Shown: positions 34,183 through 42,746 of the stretch, in pieces
Position numbering within the stretch: position 1 is the stretch's first letter
Layout: each line of letters opens with the position of its first letter
NCBI GenBank assembly: GCA_934695325.1
Contig: CAKUVD010000011.1
Coordinates: forward strand, 1-64,000
Length of the DNA stretch: 64,000 nucleotides
From: an uncultured Bacteroidales bacterium
GTDB lineage: Bacteria > Bacteroidota > Bacteroidia > Bacteroidales > UBA932
Reading direction: 5' to 3'
The notes under the pieces: generated by a model
Seen by the model: the letters and a program-made list of their open reading frames with translations, nothing else
Told to the model about the DNA's origin: nothing
Databases searched by the model: none
Made by a program: the position numbers and the translations under genes

Positions 34183-36096
34183 ATGACAGGCAAAATGGAA
34201 CCTCTGGACATATTGTCACGATATTGGGGATACAAGTCATTCCGCCCTATGCAGGAGGACATAGTCCGCGCCGCACTCGACGGAAAAGACGTGCTGGCGA
34301 TCCTTCCCACCGGCGGAGGGAAATCCGTATGTTTTCAGGTTCCGGCCCTGATGAAGGACGGCATCGCACTGGTCATCACCCCGCTCATCGCACTGATGAA
34401 AGACCAGGTCCAGAACCTGGCGGCACGAGGAGTGAAGGCATTGGCCGTATATGCAGGGATGTCCAGACGCGAAGTGGACATCGCCCTCAACAATGCGGCA
34501 TACGGCGACGCGAAGTTCCTGTACCTCTCGCCCGAGCGTCTCGGGACGAGGCTGTTCAAGTCCTATCTCACGGAGATGAACATAAGCTTCATTGTCGTGG
34601 ACGAAGCGCACTGCATCTCGCAGTGGGGATATGATTTCAGGCCCGACTATCTTCAGATCGGGGCCATAAGAGAAGTCACGGACGCACCGGTGATCGCCCT
34701 GACAGCGACAGCCACTCCAGAGGTCGCCGATGACATAATGGACAAGCTGGCCTTCAAGGAAAAGCTTCTGCTTAAAAGCGGATTCGAGCGGCCGAACCTC
34801 TCATATATAGTAAGAAGATGCGAAGACAAGCTAGGACAGACGCTCAATATATGCAACGGAGTCCCCGGCACAGGGATAGTCTATGTCCGCAGCAGGAAAA
34901 AGACGGAAGAGCTCGCGGCGGCATTGACCGCCGCAGGCATATCGGCATCGTTCTACAACGCAGGGCTCGGGCACGAGCTGCGGATGAAGAGGCAGGAGGA
35001 GTGGAAGTCAGGCAAGACGAGGGTGATGGTCTGCACCAACGCTTTCGGTATGGGAATCGACAAGCCGGACGTGCGCTTCGTGATCCACGAGGATATGCCG
35101 GACGCACCCGAGGCGTATTTCCAGGAGGCAGGCAGGGCCGGACGCGACGGCAAGGACTCATACGCCGTGCTGCTGTGGAACGCCACCGACATCCGAAGGC
35201 TGCACCAGCTTGAGACAGTCTCCTTCCCCACCTTGGAATACATAGAGGACATATACCATAAGATATACGCCTATTTCAACATAGCATACGGCCAGGGAGA
35301 GGGACGCCAGGTAAAGTTCTCGCTGATGGATTTCTGCCGTAGGTTCAGGCTGAACAAGGCCCCCGTCTACTATGCGGTAAGATACCTGGAGAGAGAAGGC
35401 CACTGGACATACACCGAAGACGTCGAGACTCCGACGAGAGTCAGGATAGCGGTGGACAGGGACTCGCTGTACGACGTAGGATTCAGCGACGCCAGGATGC
35501 CCGAGGTGATGGAGAAGATGATGCGCCGCTACGCAGGTATATTCTCGTTCAGCGTCCCGATAGAGGAGGACTGGCTGTCGAGCCATTGCGGTGTCACGGT
35601 CCCGCAGCTGCGCCAGATTCTGTACAACCTGTCCCTGGAACACGTCATCGTGTACATACCCGGTGAACGGGCGGATGTGCTCAGCCTGCACGGAGAGCAC
35701 CTCGAAAAAGGCAACGTAAGGCTCTCCCCATTGCGGTACAAGATGCTCAAGGAGACGTGGCACAAGAGAATGGAGACGATGGTGGAGTATGTCAGCGAAG
35801 AGGACACCTGCCGCTCCAGGTTCCTGCTCTCGTACTTCGGCCAGACCGAATCCGCCGACTGCGGGCGATGCGACATCTGCAGAGCCAACAAATCCAAGGC
35901 GAAGGACAATGCTGATGCCTCCGGAGAGGACACGGCGCAGGCGCTGAAGACTTATATCAATGCCGACCTGCACGGAGACTACACCATAGCCCAAGTTAAT
36001 GCAAGGTTCTCCTCCCCTACCACACCGTCAAGAGAGCTGATGAAGACATTGAGGTCAATGATCGACGACGGTGAAGTCCCGCCTTACAGGAATTAG
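34183..36096 (+). CDS. recQ: ATP-dependent DNA helicase RecQ
   Basis: 637 residues. Helicase motifs in order: FRPMQEDIVRAALDGKDVLAILPTGGGKSVCFQVPA (Q motif and Walker A, residues about 15-55), DEAHCISQWGYDFRPDY near 142, ALTATATPEV, and motif VI QEAGRAGRDGK near 315. The RQC region has a zinc-binding CGRCDIC. RecQ unwinds DNA in the RecF repair pathway and at stalled forks. The C-terminal HRDC domain found in longer members is missing or reduced to a short winged-helix-like tail. The stop overlaps that of the convergent AraC-type gene by four bases. Confidence 0.95.
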   Translation: MTGKMEPLDILSRYWGYKSFRPMQEDIVRAALDGKDVLAILPTGGGKSVCFQVPALMKDGIALVITPLIALMKDQVQNLAARGVKALAVYAGMSRREVDIALNNAAYGDAKFLYLSPERLGTRLFKSYLTEMNISFIVVDEAHCISQWGYDFRPDYLQIGAIREVTDAPVIALTATATPEVADDIMDKLAFKEKLLLKSGFERPNLSYIVRRCEDKLGQTLNICNGVPGTGIVYVRSRKKTEELAAALTAAGISASFYNAGLGHELRMKRQEEWKSGKTRVMVCTNAFGMGIDKPDVRFVIHEDMPDAPEAYFQEAGRAGRDGKDSYAVLLWNATDIRRLHQLETVSFPTLEYIEDIYHKIYAYFNIAYGQGEGRQVKFSLMDFCRRFRLNKAPVYYAVRYLEREGHWTYTEDVETPTRVRIAVDRDSLYDVGFSDARMPEVMEKMMRRYAGIFSFSVPIEEDWLSSHCGVTVPQLRQILYNLSLEHVIVYIPGERADVLSLHGEHLEKGNVRLSPLRYKMLKETWHKRMETMVEYVSEEDTCRSRFLLSYFGQTESADCGRCDICRANKSKAKDNADASGEDTAQALKTYINADLHGDYTIAQVNARFSSPTTPSRELMKTLRSMIDDGEVPPYRN

Positions 36097-37802
36097 TTCC
36101 TGGACTCACGCATCGCCGCATTGCGATATTCAGCCGGTGTCATACCGTATGTGTCACGGAAAATGCGATAAAATGTACGGGCATTGTTGAAGCCGGAGTC
36201 GAACGCCACCGCCTCGATGGTCAGTTTGCCATCAGCCAGAAGCTTGAGGCTGTGCTCCAGACGTAGAGAATTGATGTAATTCGGAAGCGTCATCCCCACG
36301 CACTGCTGGAAAAGAGACGCCATACGGTTCTTGTTTATGCCCGTAAGCGCCACAAGCTGGTCGCGGGACAGGTCGTGCGAAAGATACAGCTTATCCTCGC
36401 GTATCTTCCTTATCACCGCCGCATAGTCATCACGCAGAGACTCGCCGTTCTCCGACTCCGGGAAATCATTCACTTCAGACACAGACTCCACAGTGCTTTT
36501 TGCATACTCGTCGATCAACTTGGCCATCGAAGCATTTTTCTCCGAGACCATTCTCAGATTCCTGTACGCTATGGCCACAGCCAACGCAAGAAGGATTATC
36601 AATACAGTGCAGAAGGCAAGATACACATTTCTGGTCTCCAGCATATCCTTCTGGGCCTGCAACTCGGCGCGCACTTCACGGTCCCGATAAAACGCTCTGA
36701 TGTCCATAGCATTGTCATTCTTCCATTTACGCTGCAGGGAATCAGACACGGCGTATGACATCGCATAAGCGTCCAGAGCATCCTTATAATCTTTCTTCAA
36801 GGAATACACACCAGAAAGAATGATATAGGCGCCACGCCTGACCTCACTGACCGGTTCGCCGGACGTGGACTCCAGCAGACGACGGATGAGAGCCTCCGCA
36901 TTGTCATACTGTTCGGAAAGATATAAGCAACGCGCCCTATGCAGCAACACTTCAGGAACGGCCCTCGTATCAAGCCTGCCAGCGCGCGCCATCAACGACT
37001 GAGCCTCCAATTTTCGTCCCGACAATATGGCTATCTCAGCTCCGGCAAGCAAGGCGTCGGCATAATACGTCTCCCATTCAGATTCAGCGATCTGCCCTCG
37101 TTCCATCCCTACTCTGCCGGATGCCTTCATATCTTCAATCTCCGCGACGAGAGCCGAATTATACTTTTCAGCCTTTTCGCAATCTCCGTCCAGAATGGCC
37201 CAGGAGACCATAGCGCTCTGATTATCCAGTATCCTGCGAGTAGTCACCACATCATATTCAGGATTAGGGAATGAAAGTCCAGAGGGATTGGGAGTCTTTT
37301 TGAACGCATCAATGCAGAGCCGCATAAGGCTGTCTGCGGCAGCCTTGTCTCCAAACCTTCTGCAGATTCTCGCCTCAGCGCCATCAATATACCTTATATG
37401 TATTCTCTCTCTAGGGTCACCGGCCAGCTTGCACCTGGCAACACGACAGAATTTCATAGCATCGGCATATCTTCCAAGATGGATGGACATATCTATCAGC
37501 CACTCGCACGTCATCCGATATATCTCAGCATCACCCTGCGCCGTTTCACTCGCAAGAGCCTTCCTGGCATACGCTATAGACAGGCTGTAATTCCCTTTCG
37601 CGGCACTCGCATACGCACGGATACGGTTCGTGCTGAAAGTCCCGTCCTCGGAACCACCGTCCATCATATCCGCAAGACGCAGAGCACGGTCAGGCTCAGA
37701 TGACATTATCGAATATACATAGTCCGTCTCAAGAGAATCAGGAACGGCCCCACCGGAAGAAGGAAACGCCAGACAATATAAAAGAATAAATATCAGTTTC
37801 AT
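36093..37802 (-). CDS. Membrane-bound AraC-family regulator with TPR-like sensor region
   Basis: 569 residues. A signal peptide (to about residue 19) is followed by a helical, TPR-like region to residue about 385. A single membrane helix (YLAFCTVLIILLALAVAIAY) lies near 393-413, a coiled region follows, and an AraC-type DNA-binding domain covers residues about 470-565 (LVALTGINKNRMASLFQQ, AVAFDSGFNNARTFYRIFRDTYGMTPAEY). The layout suggests sensing outside the inner membrane and DNA binding inside. It is divergent from the DUF3575/DUF3868/BACON-MACPF operon, with three phased GTGAC/GTCAC sites between, so that operon is its likely target. Such regulators often sit beside fimbrial-type loci in Bacteroidales. 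Confidence 0.88.
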   Translation of the reverse strand: MKLIFILLYCLAFPSSGGAVPDSLETDYVYSIMSSEPDRALRLADMMDGGSEDGTFSTNRIRAYASAAKGNYSLSIAYARKALASETAQGDAEIYRMTCEWLIDMSIHLGRYADAMKFCRVARCKLAGDPRERIHIRYIDGAEARICRRFGDKAAADSLMRLCIDAFKKTPNPSGLSFPNPEYDVVTTRRILDNQSAMVSWAILDGDCEKAEKYNSALVAEIEDMKASGRVGMERGQIAESEWETYYADALLAGAEIAILSGRKLEAQSLMARAGRLDTRAVPEVLLHRARCLYLSEQYDNAEALIRRLLESTSGEPVSEVRRGAYIILSGVYSLKKDYKDALDAYAMSYAVSDSLQRKWKNDNAMDIRAFYRDREVRAELQAQKDMLETRNVYLAFCTVLIILLALAVAIAYRNLRMVSEKNASMAKLIDEYAKSTVESVSEVNDFPESENGESLRDDYAAVIRKIREDKLYLSHDLSRDQLVALTGINKNRMASLFQQCVGMTLPNYINSLRLEHSLKLLADGKLTIEAVAFDSGFNNARTFYRIFRDTYGMTPAEYRNAAMRESRN

Positions 37803-37870
37803 AAAAGGCTATGTGACATATTGCGAATTTAACTGTTTTTCAGATAAACTCAACAAAAATCGTACAGTTT

Positions 37871-37895
37871 GTCACAACAAGTGACGGATTGTCAC
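37871..37895. promoter_or_regulatory. Phased GTCAC/GTGAC/GTCAC operator-like sites
   Basis: GTCAC at 37871, GTGAC at 37881 and GTCAC at 37891 repeat exactly every 10 bases, placing them on one face of the helix, with the first two forming an inverted repeat. A fourth copy (GTGAC) lies at 37813, inside the 5' region of the regulator gene. They lie between the AraC-type gene and the MACPF operon and are candidate binding sites for that regulator. Confidence 0.5.
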
Positions 37896-37960
37896 ATCAG
37901 AAAAAACAATCCTGAATACCTTTCAACTCCGAAAAAACCAACAATCTAAAACCCATAAAA

Positions 37961-38533
37961 ATGATCAGAAGCAAGACAAGACGCCTGATCGCCGCGGTGC
38001 TGATTTCGCTCCTTACGGCGGTCTCGCAGCCGGACTGCCACGCCCAGGAGATAGGGGTTTCCACCAACGGGCTGAGCTGGGTTACGCTCTCCCCTAACGT
38101 AGGGGCGGAGGTAGCCCTGGCGAGGAAATGGTCGGCCGGCATTGACGCCATCGGAAACCCTTTCAAATGGTCGGACGACCGGCGCACCAGATTCTGGCAG
38201 ATTCAGCCGGAAGTGCGTTTCTGGCCGAGGCATAAGTTCGCCGGACACGTATTCGGCATCCACGGCCAATACGGCCAGTACGACTGGGCCCGAACGGACA
38301 TCCGATACAACGGATATTATTATGGAGGCGGGATTTCCTACGGATACGCACTTATGATTCACGAGTGCTGGAACCTGGAATTCTTCGCCGGGTTCGGCTA
38401 CAACCGGCTGGAGCACAGAAACCGATATGACCGGCACGACGAAGATATATGCTTCGGCCCAGGCTCCGACAACTGGTGGGGCGTGACCAAGGCCGGAATA
38501 AAGATCACATATTTCATCAGACTAAGAAGATAA
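37961..38533 (+). CDS. DUF3575-type outer-membrane protein
   Basis: 190 residues with a signal peptide cleaved after about residue 28 (CHAQ). The mature part begins IGVSTNGLSWVTLSPNVGAEVALARKWS, and later has FWQIQPEVRFWPRHKFAGHVFGIHG, both hallmarks of DUF3575. Alternating aromatic strands and a final KITYFIRLRR suggest a small outer-membrane beta-barrel. DUF3575 genes are usual companions of DUF3868 and fimbrillin-like genes in Bacteroidales, and their exact role is unknown to me. The next gene starts 5 bases after its stop. In this locus it may help export or display the BACON-MACPF lipoprotein. Confidence 0.82.
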   Translation: MIRSKTRRLIAAVLISLLTAVSQPDCHAQEIGVSTNGLSWVTLSPNVGAEVALARKWSAGIDAIGNPFKWSDDRRTRFWQIQPEVRFWPRHKFAGHVFGIHGQYGQYDWARTDIRYNGYYYGGGISYGYALMIHECWNLEFFAGFGYNRLEHRNRYDRHDEDICFGPGSDNWWGVTKAGIKITYFIRLRR

Positions 38534-38538
38534 GCGTT

Positions 38539-39588
38539 ATGAGAAGGACAATTCAGATGCTGCTGACTCTTTCGGCAGCGATATCAGCCGTTTCCTGCGC
38601 CGGGCTCAGGCGTGCGGCAAAAGAGCCTGTTGAAATCAGCTTAGACGCATCCGCCGGAGAACTCTTATCGAAGGATGAGAATGTAAACATAAGCATAACA
38701 GCAGAAATGCCGGAGCGTTACAGGAACGCAAACACCGGCATCCTGTTCGTCCCTGCGCTCGTCAGTGCCGACAGGCTTCACTCGGCAGACCTCACCAAAG
38801 CATTGGCGGAAGGCAAGATACACAATATGTACGACCGCAGGACGGTAAGATTCAATGAAGCGGAGAGAGACCGTCGCACCGTCAAGGTGCCATATACCAA
38901 GTACGACAGCACGGCGATAAGATGGACAGGAGAGACGCCATACAAGGAATGGATGTCCGACTGCAATCTCATAATGAAAGTGTATGCCGAGTCATACGAC
39001 AGGCAGGTGCTCCTGACGGAACGAGCCATTCCGATAAAGGTCAATGTCAATGAACCGGCAACGGCTCCGGAAGTCGCCGAAGTGCAGCAATCAGAAGAGC
39101 CGGAAGACAATGGCCCATATCATTTCAAGATGTTCTTCCGCCAGGACTCGGCAGACTTATCCGAGGATGCCGATACCGGCCTGCTGAAAGAAGCCATCCG
39201 CAAGATGACGGAGGATCCGGACGTCACGGGGTACCATTTCAGCGTCACCGTATCCAATTCACCTGAAGGGACATTGTCCCATAACAAAACGCTTGGCATC
39301 GAGCGCAAGGACGCTGTGCTTTCACTCATTGCGGAATCCGGGGCTGACACCTCCAGATGCGATGTCGTCATCATTGACGAGAACTGGGATGGACTTGCCG
39401 AAAAGACTGAGGGACTCATTCCGGACTCGTCATCCAGACTACGCAAAATCATTGACACCAACGACGATCCCGATATCCGCGAAAGCGAAATCCGCCGGCA
39501 GATGTACATAGACTGGCTGATTCTCAGGAAAATCATCTATCCGGAACTTAGGTATTGTCTCGTAACTCTCGAAATAACAAAAAATTGA
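38539..39588 (+). CDS. DUF3868/OmpA-like lipoprotein
   Basis: 349 residues from the ATG at 38539, giving a lipoprotein signal with the lipobox AVSC; the longer frame overlapping the previous gene is rejected. The first half has beta-rich blocks (VPYTKYDSTAIRW, YKEWMSDCNLIMKVYAE) resembling DUF3868. The C-terminal part (FFRQDSADLSED, SPEGTLSHNKTLGIERKDAVLSL) follows the degenerate OmpA-like pattern SPEGxxxxNxxLxxxR seen in those proteins. Family membership is moderately certain. Outer-membrane anchoring and contact with peptidoglycan or with its barrel partner are inferred. It is the middle gene of the three-gene operon; the MACPF gene starts 7 bases after it. Confidence 0.65.
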   Translation: MRRTIQMLLTLSAAISAVSCAGLRRAAKEPVEISLDASAGELLSKDENVNISITAEMPERYRNANTGILFVPALVSADRLHSADLTKALAEGKIHNMYDRRTVRFNEAERDRRTVKVPYTKYDSTAIRWTGETPYKEWMSDCNLIMKVYAESYDRQVLLTERAIPIKVNVNEPATAPEVAEVQQSEEPEDNGPYHFKMFFRQDSADLSEDADTGLLKEAIRKMTEDPDVTGYHFSVTVSNSPEGTLSHNKTLGIERKDAVLSLIAESGADTSRCDVVIIDENWDGLAEKTEGLIPDSSSRLRKIIDTNDDPDIRESEIRRQMYIDWLILRKIIYPELRYCLVTLEITKN

Positions 39589-39595
39589 CATTGAT

Positions 39596-42500
39596 ATGAT
39601 TCTTACAAAAATCAAGCACGCGGCACTTGCATTGTGCGCAATGGCGGCAGGTATGTCCCTTACCGGCTGCCTCAACGAAGAAATCCCGTTCCTGACGCTC
39701 GGACGCGAAAGCCTGGACGTCACCGGGAAAGGAGAAAAGATAGTGATAGACGTAAAGTCCAATGTGGACTGGACAGCACACTCCGACCAGGACTGGTGCG
39801 TAATCGAGAACGGCTCGGGGCACTATAAGGGAGAATTTGCGCTCACCGTGATGGAGAATCCCGGTGCAGTCACACGTTATGCCCACATCACTGTAAAAGG
39901 TGGTTCGCAGATAGCCAGCATAGAGGTAACGCAGACCCCTTACGACTTCTCATTCAGTGCTCCGCTGACTGATTACCACCTCGGATATGCGGCGGCAGAC
40001 ATCAGCATTCCGTTCATAGTCACCGGAAAAGGAATGAATGTGGAATGCAGTTCCAACGCATCCTGGGCGACAGTCAAAGGCGTCAATGACGGTTCTGCAT
40101 CCATATCTGTGGGACAGAACACCACAGGAGCGTCCAGGATAGCGATCATCGCCCTCAATACAGGAGGGCACGACGGGACTCCGCAGATATGCAAGGTCAC
40201 CCTGACGCAGGACGGTACTGTGAATTTCCTGGACGCTCTCGTCAAGGAGGCCGTGCTGGCGGCGGCAGGAGAGGAAATCTCACTTCCGATCAACACCAAC
40301 ACCGACATCAAAGTCGAATCCTCTTCGGCGTGGTGCAGGGCCCTCTGGACAGGTTCAGCGGTACAGGTATCAGCAGACCGGAACCCGGGCATCAGGGAAC
40401 GCAAGGCATACGTGACCGTCCGCACGGACTCGGAGGCAGGCGATGAGATAGCCAGGACAATAATGATTACGCAGCTCGCAGAAGGGTTCAGCCTCCAGCT
40501 TCCTGTGAGTGAGTTCTCCATCGACAATGGACTCGGCAACATCAGCGTACCATACATTCTCAAGGGAGAAGGCACAAGACTCTCCGTACATATAAATGCA
40601 GGCTGGATTGAACTGGCTTCCACGGAAAACGGCGCCGCCACATTCAGAGTCACAGGCAACAGTTCCGGCAAGGAACGTACAGCCATCATAGCGTTCTCGG
40701 CAGAAAAGGGAGACGGCGAAGCCATTATCAGAAATGCCTACATCACCCAGGACGCAGTCGAGAACGAGCTCTCCGTGCTGGCATCAGAAATCAATCTGGC
40801 ATCCACGGGAGACACCGTGACAATCCAGGCCTTGAGCAATGATTTCATCGAAGTATTCTCATCTTCAGACTGGTGCAAGGCCAAGGCCGTCGGCAACAGT
40901 ATCGAGATAAGCGCAGATATCAATGTCAATGAAGAAGACCGCGAGGCCTATGTCACAGTCATCACAGGCTTGCACAACGGCGGAAAGCCTATCGGCAAGA
41001 GCATACTCGTAAAACAAAAGGCTGTAGACCTCAAGTTCGAGTTCACCGAGCCGTCAGTATCCCTTGGATACAAGAGCGGGACGGAATACGTGCAGCTGCT
41101 CTCTACCGGAGAATGGACGCTGAACAACAAGGCCGGCGAGATTCCGAACTGGCTCACCGTAACACCTACATCCGGAAACGGCGACGCCCTCATCACATTG
41201 GCATACAAGAACAATCCGTTCAAGCAGAGCCGCAAGACCCAGCTTTCGTTCACTAACACGTTCATTGACAAGTCCGTGGCGCTGCAGATTTCCCAGGATG
41301 GCAATCCAGACGGAATCAGCGACTACAAGTACCTCGGAGCGGGATATGACGCCTCCGGAGAGTATGCGTCCGACAGTTATGTGAGAAGTATGGTGCTGGA
41401 CATTGACAAGCTCGTCGAGAAAAGCCACGTGGCAGACGTGCTGAATCTCAACAGCACTCAGGAACGATACATCCACGGAAAGACCATCGACGAATATCAG
41501 AGCAAGATCTCCCAGACAGCGACCATATCCGGAAGATACAAGGCATTCTCGGCATCTGTATCCAATTCGTTCTCCAAAGAGACTCTGTCATCGACTGAGA
41601 ATGAATACGCTTCATTCAGGCACATCACCAAGAAGCAGTCCTATAAGATTTTCGCAAACCTCAAGGCTGCGGACCTTATGGATTGCATCTCTGACGAAGC
41701 GAGAGCAGACCTCAGGACGCTTGATCCGGAACAGATTTTCCTGAAATATGGCACCCACGTCATCACTGGATTCGTCCTCGGAGGATCGCTAGACTACTCT
41801 ATGAGCGCAGATGTAAGCATAATGAGCACCACTGTGGACTGGAGCGTGGCGGTATCCGGAGGATTCAAGTTCCTGTCGGCAGGAGCGTCAGCCTCTGTCG
41901 AATACGGACAGTACGAAAAGATGCGCAATGAATCGGCCAACTTCGAGTCCAGGCTTTCAGCCAGAGGAGGAGAGTCGCAATATGCGTCCCAGAACCCTAA
42001 CGTAAGCCAGACGACCTATACGGAATGGCTGAACAGTCTCTCCGACCAGAGCAAGTGGGTGATGGTGGATTATGACGGCTCTCAGTTGATTCCTATATGG
42101 GAGTTCATCGAAGACGCCGCGAAAAAACAGGCGGTGGCGAAGGCAGCGGAGTCATACCTCGTAGCGCCTAACGTAAAGCAGTCCACCACTCACAAGACGC
42201 TGAATCTCAAGGTCACAAGAGTCGGATACACATCCAATGACGCCGGAAGCACGGCTGAAGTGTACTGGGAGTTCTTCTGCACCGTGAACCAGGATGCAGA
42301 AAAGTCTCTTAACAGCAGATTCAGACAGGAAGTCCCGGACAATGCAAGTTCAGAGCCTGGCAGCAAATGGAGGAAACCGGACAAGGATATAGAGAGTTCC
42401 AGCGACTTGTCGATGTACAGAAGCCACATAGTGAAGTTCAGGCTGAAGGCAATGGAGGACGACACCACAGGCGATGAAAACTATAACAAGACCGAGACCA

Positions 42501-42631
42501 TATACTATAATCCTAAGGATCAGCAGTGGAGGTTCGGCAACGAGACAGGCACAGTCATCGGAAACGGAGGCACGTTCATCGTGAACAAGGGCGGAGGCGC
42601 CACCGCCGAAGTCACATTGACTTGGAAATAA
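39596..42631 (+). CDS. BACON-repeat MACPF (perforin-like) lipoprotein
   Basis: 1,011 residues. The signal peptide ends in the lipobox SLTGC. Six BACON-like immunoglobulin-fold domains follow, at residues about 30-120, 121-210, 211-300, 301-394, 395-483 and 484-575. They have repeated motifs such as SSAWCRA, SSDWCKA and PNWLTVTPTSGNG, and ends like ITQ, VKQ and ISQ. Residues about 576-860 form a MACPF domain: LNSTQERYIHG, then the signature YGTHVITGFVLGG near residue 718 (consensus YGTHx-x6-GG). The last 150 residues are a beta-rich tail ending in TLTWK. MACPF lipoproteins of Bacteroidales (BSAPs) kill related strains by pore formation. I infer a similar antagonistic role; a host-directed function is also possible. 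It is the last gene of its operon. Confidence 0.9.
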   Translation: MILTKIKHAALALCAMAAGMSLTGCLNEEIPFLTLGRESLDVTGKGEKIVIDVKSNVDWTAHSDQDWCVIENGSGHYKGEFALTVMENPGAVTRYAHITVKGGSQIASIEVTQTPYDFSFSAPLTDYHLGYAAADISIPFIVTGKGMNVECSSNASWATVKGVNDGSASISVGQNTTGASRIAIIALNTGGHDGTPQICKVTLTQDGTVNFLDALVKEAVLAAAGEEISLPINTNTDIKVESSSAWCRALWTGSAVQVSADRNPGIRERKAYVTVRTDSEAGDEIARTIMITQLAEGFSLQLPVSEFSIDNGLGNISVPYILKGEGTRLSVHINAGWIELASTENGAATFRVTGNSSGKERTAIIAFSAEKGDGEAIIRNAYITQDAVENELSVLASEINLASTGDTVTIQALSNDFIEVFSSSDWCKAKAVGNSIEISADINVNEEDREAYVTVITGLHNGGKPIGKSILVKQKAVDLKFEFTEPSVSLGYKSGTEYVQLLSTGEWTLNNKAGEIPNWLTVTPTSGNGDALITLAYKNNPFKQSRKTQLSFTNTFIDKSVALQISQDGNPDGISDYKYLGAGYDASGEYASDSYVRSMVLDIDKLVEKSHVADVLNLNSTQERYIHGKTIDEYQSKISQTATISGRYKAFSASVSNSFSKETLSSTENEYASFRHITKKQSYKIFANLKAADLMDCISDEARADLRTLDPEQIFLKYGTHVITGFVLGGSLDYSMSADVSIMSTTVDWSVAVSGGFKFLSAGASASVEYGQYEKMRNESANFESRLSARGGESQYASQNPNVSQTTYTEWLNSLSDQSKWVMVDYDGSQLIPIWEFIEDAAKKQAVAKAAESYLVAPNVKQSTTHKTLNLKVTRVGYTSNDAGSTAEVYWEFFCTVNQDAEKSLNSRFRQEVPDNASSEPGSKWRKPDKDIESSSDLSMYRSHIVKFRLKAMEDDTTGDENYNKTETIYYNPKDQQWRFGNETGTVIGNGGTFIVNKGGGATAEVTLTWK

Positions 42632-42647
42632 CCTCCCTCGACGGGGC

Positions 42648-42714
42648 GTAGACGTCAGTCTACAGGGGTGTATTATGACAGTGAGACCACAAAGTCGATT
42701 GACTTTGTGGTCTC
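42648..42714 (+). repeat. Intergenic two-hairpin element, copy 1
   Basis: GTAGAC/GTCTAC hairpin, then TACAGGGGTGTAT, then a perfect 14-bp hairpin containing GACCAC/GTGGTC. The 13-base block and the GACCAC hairpin recur at 58128-58206 after an unrelated gene, so this looks like a dispersed palindromic repeat. Confidence 0.5.
42683..42714 (+). terminator. Terminator hairpin of the MACPF operon
   Basis: GAGACCACAAAGTC pairs perfectly with GACTTTGTGGTCTC across a four-base loop. A T-rich stretch starts a few bases later. Confidence 0.65.
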
Positions 42715-42729
42715 TCGCTTGTTTTTGCA

Positions 42730-42737
42730 TAACTTTG
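42730..42737 (+). promoter_or_regulatory. -7 box of the MATE transporter gene
   Basis: TAACTTTG matches TAnnTTTG. A TTTG 22 bases upstream (42704-42707) lies within the terminator stem. Confidence 0.55.
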
Positions 42738-42746
42738 CATAGATTT

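Noticed and set aside
35158..35994. Long reading frame opposite recQ
   Set aside because: Antisense to conserved helicase sequence, no motif and no start signal.
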